Assembly: GCF_050003625.1 (NCBI RefSeq)
Contig: NC_134400.1
Span: 50,162,066-50,226,065 of the forward strand
Length of the DNA: 64,000 nt
Reading direction: 5' to 3'
Source: Haematobia irritans
Lineage: Eukaryota; Arthropoda; Insecta; Diptera; Muscidae
In this document: positions 22,403 to 37,179 of the stretch, piece after piece
Numbering within the stretch: the stretch's first letter is position 1
How the letters are laid out: the number at the start of each line of letters is the position of its first letter
Program-made: the position numbers and the translations under genes
Notes under the pieces: generated by a model
Databases searched by the model: none
Told to the model about the DNA's origin: nothing
What the model saw: the letters and a program-made list of their open reading frames with translations, nothing else

Positions 22403-24489
22403 AGTAAGGAAAGTCTAAAGTCGGGCGGGGCCGACTATATTATACCCTGCACCACTTTGTAGATCTAAATTTTCGATACCATATCACATCCGTCAAATGT
22501 GTTTGGGGCTATATATAAAGGTTTGTCCCAAATACATACATTTAAATATCACTCGATCTGGAAGAATTTGATAGACTTCTACAAAATCTATAGACTCAAA
22601 ATTTAAGTCGGCTAATGCACTAGGGTGGAACACAATGTTAGTAAAAAACCAGTAAGGAAAGACTAAAGTCGGGTGGGGCCGACTATATTATACCCTGCAC
22701 CACTTTGTAGATCTAAATTTTCGATACCATATCACATCGGTCAAATGTGTTGGGGGCTATTTATAAAGGTTTGTCCCAAATACATACATTTACATATCAC
22801 TTGATCTGGAAGAATTTGATAGACTTCTACAAAATCTATAGACTCAAAATATAAGTCGGCTAATGCACTAGGGTGGAACACAATGTTAGTAAAAAAATAT
22901 GTGAAACATTTAAATCTGAAGCAATTTTAAGGAAACTTCGAAAAAGTTTATTTATGATTTATCGCTCGATATATATGTATTAGAAGTTTAGGAAAATTAG
23001 AGTCATTTTTACAACTTTTCGACTAAGCAGTGGCGATTTTACAAGGAAAATGTTGGTATTTTGACCATTTTTGTCGAAATCAGAAAAACATATATATGGG
23101 AGCTATATCTAAATCTGAACCGATTTCAACCAAATTTGGCACGCATAGCTACAATGCTAATTCTACTCCCTATGCAAAATTTCAAATAAATCGGAGTTAA
23201 AAATTGGCCTCTGTTGTCATATGAGTGTAAATCGGGCGAAAGCTTTATATGGGAGATATATCCAAATCTGAACCGATTTCAAGCAAATTTGGCACGCATA
23301 GTTACAATGCTAATTCTACTCCCTATGCAAAATTTCAACTAAATCGGAGCAAAAAATTGGCCTCTGTGGGCAAATGAGTGTAAATCGGGCGAAAGCTATA
23401 TATGGGAGCTATATCTAAATCTGAACCGATTTGGCTGATATTTTGCAAGTTTTTCGAGACTCATAAAATATTCGGATGTACGGAATTTGAGGAAGATAGG
23501 TTGATATACACGCCAATTATGACCAGATCGGTGAAAAATATATATGGCAGCTATATCCAAATCTGAACCGATTTTTTCCAAAATCAATAGGGATCGCCTT
23601 TTAGCCGAAACAGGTCCCTATACTAAATTTTAGGACAATCGGGCTAAAACTGCGAGCTGTACTTTGCACACAAAAATACATCAACAGACAGACAGACAGA
23701 CGGACAGACAGACGGACATCGCTCAATCGACTCAGAATTTAATTCTAAGCCGATCCGTATACCAAAAAGTTGGTCTATGATTACTCTTTCTTGGCGTTAC
23801 ATACAAATGCACAAACTTATTATACCCTGTACCACAGTAGTGGTGAAGGGTATAAATATGGGAAACGTTTAAATCTGAAGCAATTTTAAGGAAACTTCGA
23901 AAAAGTTTATTTATGATTTATCGCTCGATATATATGTATTAGAAGTTTAGGAAAATTAGAGTCATTTTTACAACTTTTCGACTAAGCAGTGGCGATTTTA
24001 CAAGGAAAATGTTGGTATTTTGACCATTTTTGTCGAAATCAGAAAAACATATATATGGGAGCTATATCTAAATCTGTACCGATTTCAACCAAATTTTGCA
24101 CGCATAGCTACAATGCTAATTCTACTCCCTATGCAAAATTTCAACTAAATCGGAGCAAAAAATTGGCCTCTGTGGGCAAATGAGTGTAAATCGGGCGAAA
24201 GTTATATATGGGAGCTATATCTAAATCTGAACCGATTTGGCTGATATTTTGCCAGTTTTGCGAGACTCATAAAATATTCGGATGTACGGAATTTGAGGAA
24301 GATAGATTGATATACACGCCAATTATGACCAGATCGGTGAAAAATATATATGGCAGCTATATCCAAATCTGAACCGATTTTTTCCAAAATCAATAGGGAT
24401 CGTCTTTGAGCCGAAACAGGACCCTATACCAAATTTTAGGACAATCGGGCTAAAACTGCGAGCTGTACTTTGCACACAAAAATACATCA

Positions 24490-24535
<46 letters not shown>

Positions 24536-26836
24536 GGACAGACAGACGGACAGACAGACGGACAGACAGACGGACAGACAGACAGACGGACATCGCTCAA
24601 TCGACTCAGAATTTAATTCTAAGCCGATCCGTATACTAAAGGGTTGGTCTATGATTAGTTTATTTATGATTTATCGCTCGATATATATGTATTAGAAGTT
24701 TAGGAAAATTAGGGTCATTTTTACAACTTTGCGACTAAGCAGTGGCGATTTTACAAGAAAATTGTTGGTATTTTGACCATTTTTGTCGAAATCAGAAAAA
24801 CATATATATGGGAGCTATATCTAAATCTGAACCGATTTCAACCAAATTTGGCACGCATAGCAACAATGCTAATTATACTCTCTGTGCAAAATTTCAACTA
24901 AATCGGAGTTAAAAATTGGCCTCTGTGGTCATATGAGTGTAAATCGGGCGAAAGCTATATATGGGAGATATATCTAAATCTGAACCGATTTCAACCAAAT
25001 TTGGCACGCATAGCTACAATGCTAATTCTACTCCCTGTGCAAAATTTCAACTAAATCGGAGCAAAAAATTGGCCTCTGTGGTCATATGAGTGTAAATCGG
25101 GCGAAAGCTATATATGGAAGATATATCCAAACCTGAACCGATTTCAACCAAATTTGGCACGGATAGTTTCAATGCTAATTCTACTCCCTGTGCAAAATTT
25201 CAACTAAATCGGAGTTAAAAATTGGCCTCTGTGGTCATATGAGTGTAAATCGGGCGAAAGCTATATATGGGAGATATATCCAAATCTGAACCGATGTCAA
25301 CCAAATTTGGCACGCATAGTTACAATGCTAATTCTACTCCTTGTGCAAAATTGCAACCAAATCGGAGTTAAAAATTGGCTTCTTTGGGCAAATGAGTGTA
25401 AATCGGGCGAAAGCTATATATGAGAGCTATATCTAAATCTGAACCGATTTGGCTGGTATTTTGCAAGTTTTTCGAGACCCATCAAATATTCGGATGTACG
25501 GAATTTGAGGAAGATCGGTTGATATACACGCCAATTATGACCAGATCGGCGAAAAATATATATGGCAGCTATATCTAAATCTGAACCGATTTTTTCCAAA
25601 ATTAATAGGGATCGTCTTTGAGCCGAAACAGGACCCTATACCAAATTTTAGGAAATCGGACTAAAACTGCGAGCTGTACTTTGCACACAAAAATACATCA
25701 ACAGACAGACAGACAGACAGACGGACAGACAGACGGACAGACAGACAGACGGACATCGCTAAATCGACTCAGAATTTAATTCTAAGCCGATCCGTATACT
25801 AAAAGGTTGATCTATGATTACTCCTTCTTGGCGTTACATACAAATGCACAAACTTATTATACCCTGTACCACAGTAGTGGTGAAGGGTACAAATATGCGA
25901 AACATTTAAATCTGAAGCAATTTTAAGGAAACTTCGCAAAAGTTTATTTATGATTTATCGCTCGATATATATGTATTAGAAGTTTAGGAAAATTAGAGTC
26001 ATATTTACAACTTTTCGACTAAGCAGTGGCGAGTTTACAAGGAAAATGTTGGTATTTTGACCATTTATGTCGAAATCAAATATCTAAATCTGAACCGATT
26101 TCACCCAAATTTGGCACGCATAGCTACAATGCTAATTCTACTCCCTGTGCAAAATTTCAACTAAATCGGAGTTAAAAATTGGCCTCTGTGGTCATATGAG
26201 TGTAAATGGGGCGAAAGCTTTATATGGGATATTTATCCAAATCTGAACCGATTTCAAGCAAATTTGGCACGCATAGTTACAACGCTAATTCTACTCCCTA
26301 TTCAAAATTTCAACTAAATCGGAGCGAAAAATTGGCCTCTGTGGGCAAATGAGTGTAAATCGGGCGAAAGCTATATATGGGAGCCATATCTAAATCTGAA
26401 CCGATTTTGCTGATATTTTGCAAGTTTTTCGAGACTCATAAAATATTCGGATGTACGGAATTTGAGGAAGATCGGTTGATATACACGCCAATTATGACCA
26501 GATCGGTGAAAAATATATATGGCAGCTATATCTAAATCTGAACCGATTTTTTCCAAAATCAATAGGGATCGTCTTTGAGCCGAAACAGGACCCTATACCA
26601 AATTTTAGGACAATCGGACTAAAACTGCGAGCTGTACTTTGCACACAAAAATACATCAACAGACAGACAGACAGACAGACAGACAGACGGACATCCCTAA
26701 ATCGACTCAGAATTTAATTCTAAGCCGATCCGTATACTAAAAGGTTGGTCTATGATTACTCCTTCTTGGCGTTACATACAAATGCACAAACTTATTATAC
26801 CCTGTACACAGTAGCGGTGAAGGGTATAATAATGGG
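22403..26836 (+). mobile_element. Tandem array of family-B repeats
   Basis: Two heads in tandem (22403-22649 and from 22650), then four head-to-tail bodies, each starting 'gtttatttatgatttatcgc' and running to the terminal hairpin 'ataccctgtaccacagtagt...ggtgaagggtat': about 22895-23856, 23857-24655, 24656-25889 and 25890-26836. Body 2 lacks its hairpin and fuses straight into body 3 at ~24655. Each body has (GACR)n near its end; in body 2 it has grown to ~100 bp (24489-24591). Frames such as 23396-23587, 24202-24393, 25414-25599 and 26371-26562 are the same repeat translated four times. Confidence 0.75.
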
Positions 26837-27644
26837 AAAGCAATGTAATATTTGGTATTGATGATACTTTGCAAATTCTGGAAATAGAAAAAAATATAAA
26901 TGGAAAAATACATATTTTTAAATCCAGAAGAAAGAACTTTTTTACCATTGCATAATTCAGCTCATTAGTTTATATACCAGATATACTGCTCTCTACTTGG
27001 GTTCAAACTGAAAAAGGCAGGTAAAACAAAAATGCAATTTAATGCCAACGCTACTTCGCAACTTCAAGGTGAATCTTCCAACAAACCCATACCGCTCTTG
27101 GTTTTAAGAAAACTAGGAGTGAAAAAAATTTATAATTTTAAAAGATCAATATGGTACCCACTTTTTATTGCAAACATATTATTATATATTTGATAAAATG
27201 ATGGAGTTGATGGGATTGATTGGTCAATTTCACGAAATAAAATGGAAAACGGTATTCACATTTCACAATTTCTTAAATACCTTCAAAAAACGTAGATTGT
27301 TTTCCATTTTTACAATATCACAAAACACAAACACAGGTAATTTCAAATGCGTTCTGTCATATATTTTTTTTCAAACCTTTACCACGTGGACGTTTGTTGT
27401 TGCACACTTTATTTATTTCAACCCTTTGCTATGATTTGTTGTTGCGTTCAAAATATTTATGCACACATTTTGAATGCAGCAGACAGAATGTCGCCAATCA
27501 TGTTTTTCAATTTACGCGAAAAACAAAAACCCAACCATTCGTTACGAGTTACTTCCACAGACTGATCTCTCCATCATACATTGTTGAATAAATACCCATT
27601 CTCTTGTTCTCTTTTCGCTCTTTCCATTGCTCAAAATTATTCAG
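26837..27644. other. No gene or recognised repeat
   Basis: Unique-looking AT-rich sequence. Overlapping frames at 27168-27591 have no domain, no conserved start context and no partner elsewhere. Confidence 0.45.
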
Positions 27645-27931
27645 TTTCAATCACAAAGGTGATTGGATCAATCACATGTGTAATTGGAAACGGAAAAAAT
27701 TTCAATCACGTTTGTAATTGAAAATTATTTCGGAATTGATTAACAAATTGATTGAATCAATTAATATTTTAATTGGAAACGTAACAAATATCAATCATTG
27801 TTTTAATTGGTTTTTATTCGGATTTGATTAAATAATTAATTGAATCAATTAACATATTAATTGAATCCGTTTCCAAATTCAATTACGTGTTTAATTGAAA
27901 AAATTTTGGTGATAATTTTTTGTGTGTAGTG
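27645..27931. mobile_element. caattaatt-type MITE, copy 2
   Basis: About 290 bp of short palindromic motifs (aatcacaaaggtgatt, ttgattgaatcaattaa, aattaattgaatcaatt) ending 'ttttttgtgtgtagtg', the inverse of the 19253 start. No ORF. Confidence 0.65.
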
Positions 27932-28760
27932 ACTACCCCAAATCTTCCCTTAAAATTTCAAGACAATCGGAGAACTTAACTCCAATTTTCAAAAAGTCGG
28001 TCATGGGTAAGGTCTGCTCTTCGAGAGATGTGGATGTCCCCCTCTCCGACCAAATATCGGAAAATAAAGTATAGGATCACCACAAAAGCAAATTAAATTA
28101 AAATTAAAGCAAATTAGAGAACTTAATCCCTATTTTCAAAAGGTAAAGCAGCGGGGAGGTAAAAAAAATCAACTACCCCACACTGTAACCTCCCCTAAAA
28201 TTCTCATTGAATTCCAAGTAAAACGGGACAGGTTAAAGTGTTCAATTTACTTTAAAAAATCGTGCAAAGGCGCGACGCCCAATACAATAAGCTTGCCGGC
28301 AAAAATTTCCTTTTTTTCTTGTGCTTTTTATTATCAATATAGCATGATTTTTCAATATTAAACATTGAAGTGTAATAAAAAAACATGTAATATCTTGTTA
28401 TTTGATGAGTTTTTTGAAGATAAGCGATGACAACACTATACCATTTTCCAAGGAATTAGAATACATTTTAATTTTTCGGCACGCCGCTAGCCGTCCCGGA
28501 TTTTGGCCTACCAAAACGATGGGTTTTTCGCTAGTTTTGCTAAAACGTTTTTGTTTACATGAATTTTTTTTGCATATTTTTTTTTTTTAATTGTCACTAG
28601 CAAACGTGAATTTAGTAACCACCTTAATGTAAAAATCCATGTAATTAACTTCGTAGAAACTAATTTATTTCAATAGCTTCATAACAATCGCCCAGCTTTA
28701 TTATCGTATACACGAGTAAACGCTTTATTGAATTATTTGGTGGTACTGTGTTGGAATAAT
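27932..28760. other. No gene; degenerate repeat-like stretch
   Basis: Between 27940 and 28290 two imperfectly similar segments (agagaacttaa-ccctattttcaaaa) suggest an old repeat. No coding potential. Confidence 0.35.
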
Positions 28761-29383
28761 TTGGCAACACTATTTTGTCACCAAAATGCTTATCTCTCTA
28801 TTCACATAGAGAGTATTGTGAACAGCGAGAGTAATATACAAGAGAGCATAATGCCAAAGAAATCCATGGGTTAAACGGTGGTGACACAAAACAACCCAAC
28901 ATCATACCAAACTCAAACACATTACCCTCGTTATACACCAACTGATACGAATGAAAGCAAAACATAAGATACAAACATTACTTGTCGTAACACTGGGATT
29001 TGGTGTAAGTGTACCTTATTCTAAGAACAACAAAACCCTATGTCGAAAAATCCGAGCAAACCTCACAACACACACACGTACAAAGAAAAAAATCCAACGC
29101 CGTTGCAGATGCGAATATTTCCATCGAAACGTATTCGCCGCAGTTTTTCTGTATACCTGTGGCCAGTGCGTTTTTAAGAGACTTTACCCGCTCTGGCGAA
29201 TATGGTGGTTGTTAATTCGCAGTGTTGGCGATTTTGAAGAGAAAATATTCGTCGTCGCGTTTCAGTTCGTTCGCAGAAGCCGTCGTTATTGTTTCTATCC
29301 GTGGTGTTTGTGCGCTCGATTGTTAAGTGTTTGTTTGACAATTCGGTTTTTTCCTACCCAAGTGAAATCGCTTTGTGAGCGCA
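28761..29383 (+). promoter_or_regulatory. Upstream region of MADF gene A (duplicated)
   Basis: Parts match the upstream region of gene B (35560-36129), for example 'ccaaactcaaacacattacc' near 28909 and 35672, and the last ~150 bp before each ATG. An arthropod initiator-like TCAGTT at 29262-29267 lies ~117 bp before the ATG and is a candidate transcription start. Gene B has TTAGTT at the equivalent place. No TATA box is evident. Confidence 0.5.
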
Positions 29384-29516
29384 ATGGAAAAAGCTAAATT
29401 CATTGACGTGGTTAAGAAATATCCAATTCTATATGACCCTAATCATGAAGACTATAGGAACATACCCAAAAAAGAAAAAATATGGAGAAATATTGGTCGA
29501 CAATTTTACACAAGTG
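29384..29516 (+). CDS. MADF-BESS gene A, first coding exon
   Basis: 44 codons plus one base (MEKAKFIDVVKKYPILYDPN... to QFYTS), then a donor site gtgagt at 29517. It encodes the first half of a MADF domain, the Myb/SANT-like DNA-binding domain of Adf-1-type insect transcription factors. The aligned exon of gene B (36130-36262) has exactly the same length and phase. The exon is incomplete without a phase-matched second exon; candidates are 48498-49165 and 37906-38588. The protein should act in the nucleus (family knowledge). Sequence immediately downstream is not coding. Confidence 0.85.
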
Positions 29517-30391
29517 GTGAGTAGTAAAGAATTTGATTTTGATTCCTAATAAAATGCAATCGCCAAACTGAGCGTTCAACTTAGAGGGCTTGCAAAAAAG
29601 CAAATGTTCTTGTATACCAACAAAGAGTGTTGTGCATTTTGTTTGTATATATACATGTAGATGTGTATATGCAGCATTGTTGTGTGTCATCTCTTCGCTG
29701 AAAGCTCGAAAGTCTACGTATGTCAGTTCAAAAATGTATTGAATCAGAAAATAACAACAAAAACAACACTACGTGTAATGAGCGAATTATTTCAATGGCA
29801 GTTGGGGTAGCACAGTGGTGCATAGCAGCGACTATATTAATGTATACATTTGTAGTTCTTTGTAATAAAACGTTGTAATCATATGATGATAAATGATTGC
29901 AAAAAAAACACAATGAGAGAGGAATACATTCTAGAGCTGTCGAGGCTGTTTGATAATCTACAGCAACCCTAATGGTATTAAGGATGTTAATCAGCTGAGT
30001 TGATATGTATTTTCTAAGAAGAGACAATGAATGTACTCAACATAAATAATTAATTGGCAGATAATTGACTACCTTACCTCATTAAATTTTACCTGATACG
30101 CTGATGTTTGGCAATAATGAAAAATATCCTGTGAATATAATTAGTATTTTTATTTAAATATATTTAGAAGATTCCGGTAAAGAAGGAATGAAAATATGGA
30201 ATAATCCTGGGATTTACCGTTCCGAAAAATCCCCTACACTCAAAAAGAGTAGGTATACACTTAGCAACAGAAATGTAGGCTAATTTTAGAAATTTTAACT
30301 AAATTGTATTATGAACGCAAAAATCGACAAATGCATTAACATTTATTACACATAATTATTTTAAAGAAAATTTCGTAGTTTGAAGGAAAAA
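29517..30391 (+). other. Intron of MADF gene A, unique part
   Basis: Begins with the donor gtgagt. No ORF with a domain; frames at 29439-30027 on the minus strand have no support. Confidence 0.5.
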
Positions 30392-32012
<1,621 letters not shown>

Positions 32013-33053
32013 ATAGTTCGAAATTACACAAATAAGAAATTCTGGACTATTTTGTTGGAAACACGATTTTGGTAAATCTTTATGATTAATTTGTGTAAAA
32101 AAAAGTTTACTAGGATCCAAAGACTTGGACCTTCCTTTAAGGATTTTGAACCCGAGCCAAAGATTTAATGTACTCTGTAATTTATTGACTCTGTGAAATA
32201 CATTGCACGTATGCTTTGTTTATAACTAAATTTTGCAAGTTTTTACTGGGCTTTTTGGAGTAAACGGACGACTTCCAATAAAAATTCGTGATAATTATCA
32301 AAAATTATTGGGTACTCGAACGGATCTAGTGGTTGAAATGGTGTGCAATAAAACAACGACTTAGCAATGTATTCCCATTTACAAAAATTGCTTCAAATTT
32401 AAACACTTCTCTATTGTGAGACTTTAGTCGCATGCGTGCTACTAAAGTCGCACAAAAAGTCGCATGACATCAGAAAGGTTGCAAAATGCGACTAAAGTCA
32501 CACAACGGTAACACTGCTTGGATGCGCACGTGAGTGAAATTTCACTCAAGCTCCGGCACATTCGCGAAGAAATATTTGTACTCACGCATGCCATGTGGGT
32601 AGGAATTCACGCCCACGCAAATTCACGAAATGAAAAGTCATACGCGCACAAGCTCACGCACGATTCACAACAATTTTCGTAATTCACGACAAATTTTGTG
32701 ATTCACGAATATTTTCGGAACACGAAAAATTTTGGTGGATCAATAAAATTCTCGTAATTCACGAAATTTCTCTCGACTCACGACAATATTCTTCATTCAC
32801 GAAAATGTACAACAATTACCATTCACCATTTTTTTGTTTCTCTGTTTTATCGTGAGTGTGAATTTTATAGTGAACGTGAATTTTATCGTGAACGTGATTT
32901 CGGCGAAATTTTACTCACTCAGAATAACGAACACAATTTGATTTTTACTCACGCACGTCACATTTTTGTTTAGACCCGTTCACGCACATTCACGAGATTT
33001 GGTTTAAATTGAATTCACCGCTTCGAGTGAATCACGAAAACGTTTTTTTTTAA
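32013..33053. other. Unassigned, with TCACG-rich stretch
   Basis: No gene. 32420-32515 has repeated gcgactaaagtcgcac motifs and a hAT-like tip ggtaacactg (~32508-32517). 32520-33045 is crowded with tcacgaa/cacgcac motifs and resembles the interior of the hAT MITE at 52485-53001; I cannot place its ends. Confidence 0.45.
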
Positions 33054-34420
33054 CACCCAGAAAAAAGTGACCCCTTCTTTAAGATAAAATGAACTCATTG
33101 TGAAGAAAGTTGAACTTCGTATAGCGCCAAAGGCATTTTTATTTTTTTTAACGATGTGTTTTTCGTTGAAATTAGGTAGAATGCATTCAATATATTAGTT
33201 AACATTTTCCTATATTTATGTACCCTTATACTATAGAATGAAAAATTTAACTGAATTGAATTCATATATGGAATGATTTTATTGCACTTTTTTCATTCAT
33301 TGGGACAAATCTTACATATTTGTGGTAAACATTTTTACTTCAAACTTAGAACTGCTTACCTTCGTTTTTAAATACAATTTTATTATTTATATAGGCAATT
33401 TTTGTTTTTTCAAAAAATACACGTTTTATTTATATATTAAATATATTTATTAAGAATCAACAGCACCGACTTGTCTTGAAATATTAGTTTATTATTCCAC
33501 TATTTCCAATTTCCATGTAATGTCATCAACTGTAAAACGCATTTTTTCTTCTTCTTGTACCTTTCACTTTTAATAAGTTGCTGCGTAACGATTTTGTCCT
33601 CCTTTTACCATTTCAATACCTACAAATATAAAAAATCATAAACCAATTTTTTCCCAAAAGTTTAGCGTCACTGAATGTTACCTGTTAATTGAATATTCCA
33701 AAATGAAGACGAATGAAAGGGTTGTTATTCCGTTTTTTTTTCTTCATCATCACGAACATAATTTTTTCTCACTAATTTAAAATAACAAAATAAATAAAAT
33801 AATTTTATATATTTTATTTTTTATTTATTATATTATTTTACTATATTATTATTTAACAATCCCTCCGTATACCATAACAACGTGATTCACACTAAAAAAA
33901 CCCACGCGCAAACATATCGATTACATCGATGACAGGTATAGATTACAGGTAGATAAAAGAAATATAGGAAAATTTCCTATATTCTAACAAGTGTGTCTCC
34001 TTAAGTTTTAAAAGGATTGAATACTTTTTAGTACGAATGAACTAAAATATTTTTCTATGCCAAGTGTTATTCGTATTTATGATAAGCTTTCTATAATATA
34101 AGGAAGTCAGAGTTATCATTTTATAAGAAATTTTACTAAATTTGAGCAAACTTGGTTTTAGTTCATATTTTGTTTATTTTTACGAATGATTTGTTATCAG
34201 CGAATAAAATTTTCTTTTTCAGTAGTAAATTCTTATACCGAGCGATGAAACAGTATTAGTAAAATTCCATGCCTTATTCTAGTTAATGAACTATTCCTAA
34301 CTGCTTTCAGTTTAGGATTTTTTTTACTGAATCAAGTAAATTTTATTAAGGGAAATAAATTGGCTAGACTAGCTGATGAACATTTTTTCCTTTAGTTCCG
34401 CAGGCACTTTTTTCTGGGTG
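33054..34420. mobile_element. 1.37-kb element with 16-bp inverted termini
   Basis: Perfect terminal inverted repeats cacccagaaaaaagtg (33054-33069) and cacttttttctgggtg (34405-34420). A tip of the same family lies at 15399-15430 after TA. AT-rich interior, no transposase frame. The target duplication here is unclear (A-rich, AA). Confidence 0.75.
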
Positions 34421-34539
34421 AACCGATGGCATTTTAACTGGCGGTCTTAAAAACCAAAGTATAATAAAGCGCCAATATTCGTACTAATCCACCAGCATGT
34501 TACAATGAAGACCGATATCTATGGCTTCCTCCCTTTTTA

Positions 34540-34835
34540 CACTGAAAAAAAGCATGCACGGTTCCAAAGAGTTTGTCTTTAAAAATGTTGGTATTGATTC
34601 CGAGCCAAAGAAGCGGAGAATACAAGTGAGGATACTTTTAAGACACAATTCTCTTTTGAATTTGGGTTTTGTGTACTTGCTTCTAGAAAGCAAATTTAAA
34701 TTTTTCGCTTTTTCAGCTTTTTTTTCTTCATATGCTACCAAAGTCCTTTAAAAACGAGTTAACGACAACTTTATTTTCCAAAGTAAGACTCGACTTCCAG
34801 TATAAATTATGCCATGTTTCAAGTAATAGAGTGTC
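34540..34835 (+). repeat. CACTG-type element, truncated copy
   Basis: Starts TA|cactgaaaaaaagcatgc and matches the inverse of 50491-50230 through 'gattccgagccaaagaagcg' and 'gtcctttaaaaacg', then diverges. The opposing 75-85-codon frames are by-products. Confidence 0.65.
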
Positions 34836-35559
34836 CACTATTTCAACAGTCAATTTTTGTATTTTTTGTATATTATATATTATTTTTGTATATTTAGTGC
34901 TTTGGATGTGAATTAAAAAATTTTGTAATATTTTACCAAATAAATCATTTTTATAATATTTTTAAGATGCTCGTACATTCTAACACAACTTTTCTAGAAT
35001 GGACTCGCACTTTTATTCGACAAAAATTTAATATTTTATTAATAAAAATTTATTAATTAAAAATTTACTTTAAATGTTTTTCTGCAATTGACACAAATTG
35101 CCTAATCGAGTTTTAACGACGTCGACTAATAGACCTGTAACAAATACAAATTGGAGTTAAAATTTCTTTCAATGTTCTTATCGTTATTCAAAGTTCAAGA
35201 CGGACAGAAATGAGGTAAAATTTAGTTATTTTAGAAATTCATGAAATAAGTTTGTATTTATTTTATGGTGTTGCGTTCATTTTGTTTAGCCAAAAATAAT
35301 TAAAATCACTTTCTCACATTTGGAGAAATTTAACAAATTTTTATGAGCTACAATAATGCTAAATAATTTGTTTGAAGATAGCCTTTAGCTTAATTTCCAA
35401 AATGTTGATTGGACTTGTTTGATCAAGAAATCAAATCAAATACATATTTTTTTATAATTTAATATTTGAACAATATATTTCTCAAAACACATACAACAAG
35501 TGCATAACATTTTGGCAATTTCGCTGAAATTCCATTCATATGTATGGCAACACTTTTCT
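34836..35559. other. No gene or clear repeat
   Basis: AT-rich. 34920-35060 is weakly similar to 3040-3170 and 47810-47900. Confidence 0.35.
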
Positions 35560-36129
35560 TGCTAGCAATTTGTTTTTCTCCCTTTTCATACAAGGAAGGT
35601 CTACAGACATTGAGAGTAAGGCAAACAAGAGCGCATATCAAACTCATATAGTGGAGAGACAAAAAAGCCATACCAAACTCAAACACATTACCCTCGTTAT
35701 ATGGGGGCAACTGGTTTGGAAAAGAAAACAACAGAATTCTATGGACAAGAATTTCCTGCTCGCAACGCAGGGATTTTTTCAAATCAACAAATCCTAAGTC
35801 GGCTTGCTCGACTGACACACACACAACGAAAGCGAAAATACAAATGTCGTTTCAGCTGCGAATACTTCCATTGAAACGAATTCGCCGCATTTATTTCTGT
35901 ATACCTGGGAATCTTTTTCGACACGACGCCGCTCTGAATTACATGGTGGTTGCTAATTCGCAATGTTAGCGTTTTTAAGAGCAAATATTCGTTGTGGCGT
36001 TTTAGTTAGTTCGCAGACGCCGTTGTTATTGTTTCCGTTTGTGGCATTTGTTCGCTCAATTGTGAAGTGTGTAGGTTTGTTTGGCATATCGGTGTTTTAA
36101 TTTCTTAGTGAAATAGCATTGTTCGCGCC
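35560..36129 (+). promoter_or_regulatory. Upstream region of MADF gene B (duplicated)
   Basis: Related to 28761-29383 in several blocks, showing that duplication covered the promoter and first exon. The last part (from ~35990, gcgttttagttagttcgcag) corresponds to the initiator region of gene A but with TTAGTT instead of TCAGTT. The overlapping minus-strand frame 35459-35824 has no support. Confidence 0.45.
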
Positions 36130-36262
36130 ATGGAAAAAGCTGTATTCATTGCAATGGTTAAGAAACACCAAATGTTGTATGATCCAGGTCACGAAGAATT
36201 CAGAAACGTATCTAAAAAAGAACAAATATGGGAAAGTATTGGTCAACATTTTGATTTAAGTG
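36130..36262 (+). CDS. MADF-BESS gene B, first coding exon
   Basis: 44 codons plus one base (MEKAVFIAMVKKHQMLYDPG... to FDLS), then donor gtaagt at 36263. It encodes the N-terminal half of a MADF domain (helix starts FIAMVKKH, then EQIWESIGQHF). Joined to 37906-38588 over a 1643-bp intron it gives 271 residues. The exon has the same length and phase as the one at 29384-29516. Start context gcgccATGG is good. Role inferred from the family: sequence-specific nuclear DNA-binding factor. Confidence 0.85.
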
Positions 36263-36966
36263 GTAAGTATTGTACATTTTTGTTATGATACACAAAAGCA
36301 TTTTTTATTAGAGGGTTGAAGGTAGAAGGCTTGTATAGAGAGCGTCGGTTTTCCTAATTCCGCACCAAATCTCCCCAGTGGCGGAAAATGCTACTTAGGA
36401 GGCCTGTTTAGAGTGCTGATTTAGCGGTTCGAGTATGAAATTAACACGGTAAATGGTTTGATCTCCTCAGTAGCCAATTTCCTATCTTCCTAGAGTTTAT
36501 TGTCTTTGATTTTAACCACTCGCGATAGAAATCATCGTACCTGATGTAGATCTGATAAAAAAAAAATAAATAGAATGACTAAATAACGTATGTACATTAG
36601 TATGACACTCTCGTTGTAATAAATTAAAATCTCCTAGATATCTCGTAAAATATGCCAAATATGTATACTGTATACTAGATTTCTTGCTTCCAAAAAAAGT
36701 AGTTCCTTATGTGAGGCACTACTTTTCATTACTATAGACAACTAACACGAGAACTAACCAGAATTCCAGAATTCCCCACTGGGTTCTGTGCATGCAAGAA
36801 TGAATATGGTTGTATTTGTATTATGTATGACCGTTCAAAATCAGAAAACACATACTGAGTACGCTTATATACTTTTCCAGTAAACATTTAGACAAGAGTA
36901 AGTGTAGAATATTTTCTCTGAATAACAGAAAAAGTACGCGAACGAAAGAATTGAAAACAAGTACGG

Positions 36967-37058
36967 CCAGGATAAAATTTGTTCCTCTGGAGGTTCTAAA
37001 AGTCAAACCTGGGGATCGCTTAATATTGGGGCTATATATAACTGTGGATCTCGTTTTA
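36967..37058 (+). repeat. Family-A fragment
   Basis: Short decayed unit: 'ttgttcctctggaggttcta' ... 'ggggctatatataactgtgg'. Confidence 0.55.
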
Positions 37059-37179
37059 TAGTTTTAAAATATATTACAATGAAGTATTAACAAAATAAAA
37101 TTTAATAATTACGTTCTACTTTAAGGAAATTAAAAGAAAAAAGTTGACAAATATTAATTCTTTTACAGAATGTGCATAG

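Noticed and set aside
23396..26562. Four near-identical 61-63-residue minus-strand frames
   Set aside because: They are the tandem family-B units; conservation is of DNA, not of protein.
28951..29397. 148-codon plus-strand frame upstream of the MADF exon
   Set aside because: Lies over the promoter/5' UTR, has no domain, and is not preserved in the duplicated upstream region at 35560-36129.
35459..35824. 121-codon minus-strand frame and 35540-35797 plus-strand frame
   Set aside because: Opposing frames across a duplicated promoter region, without recognisable protein features.
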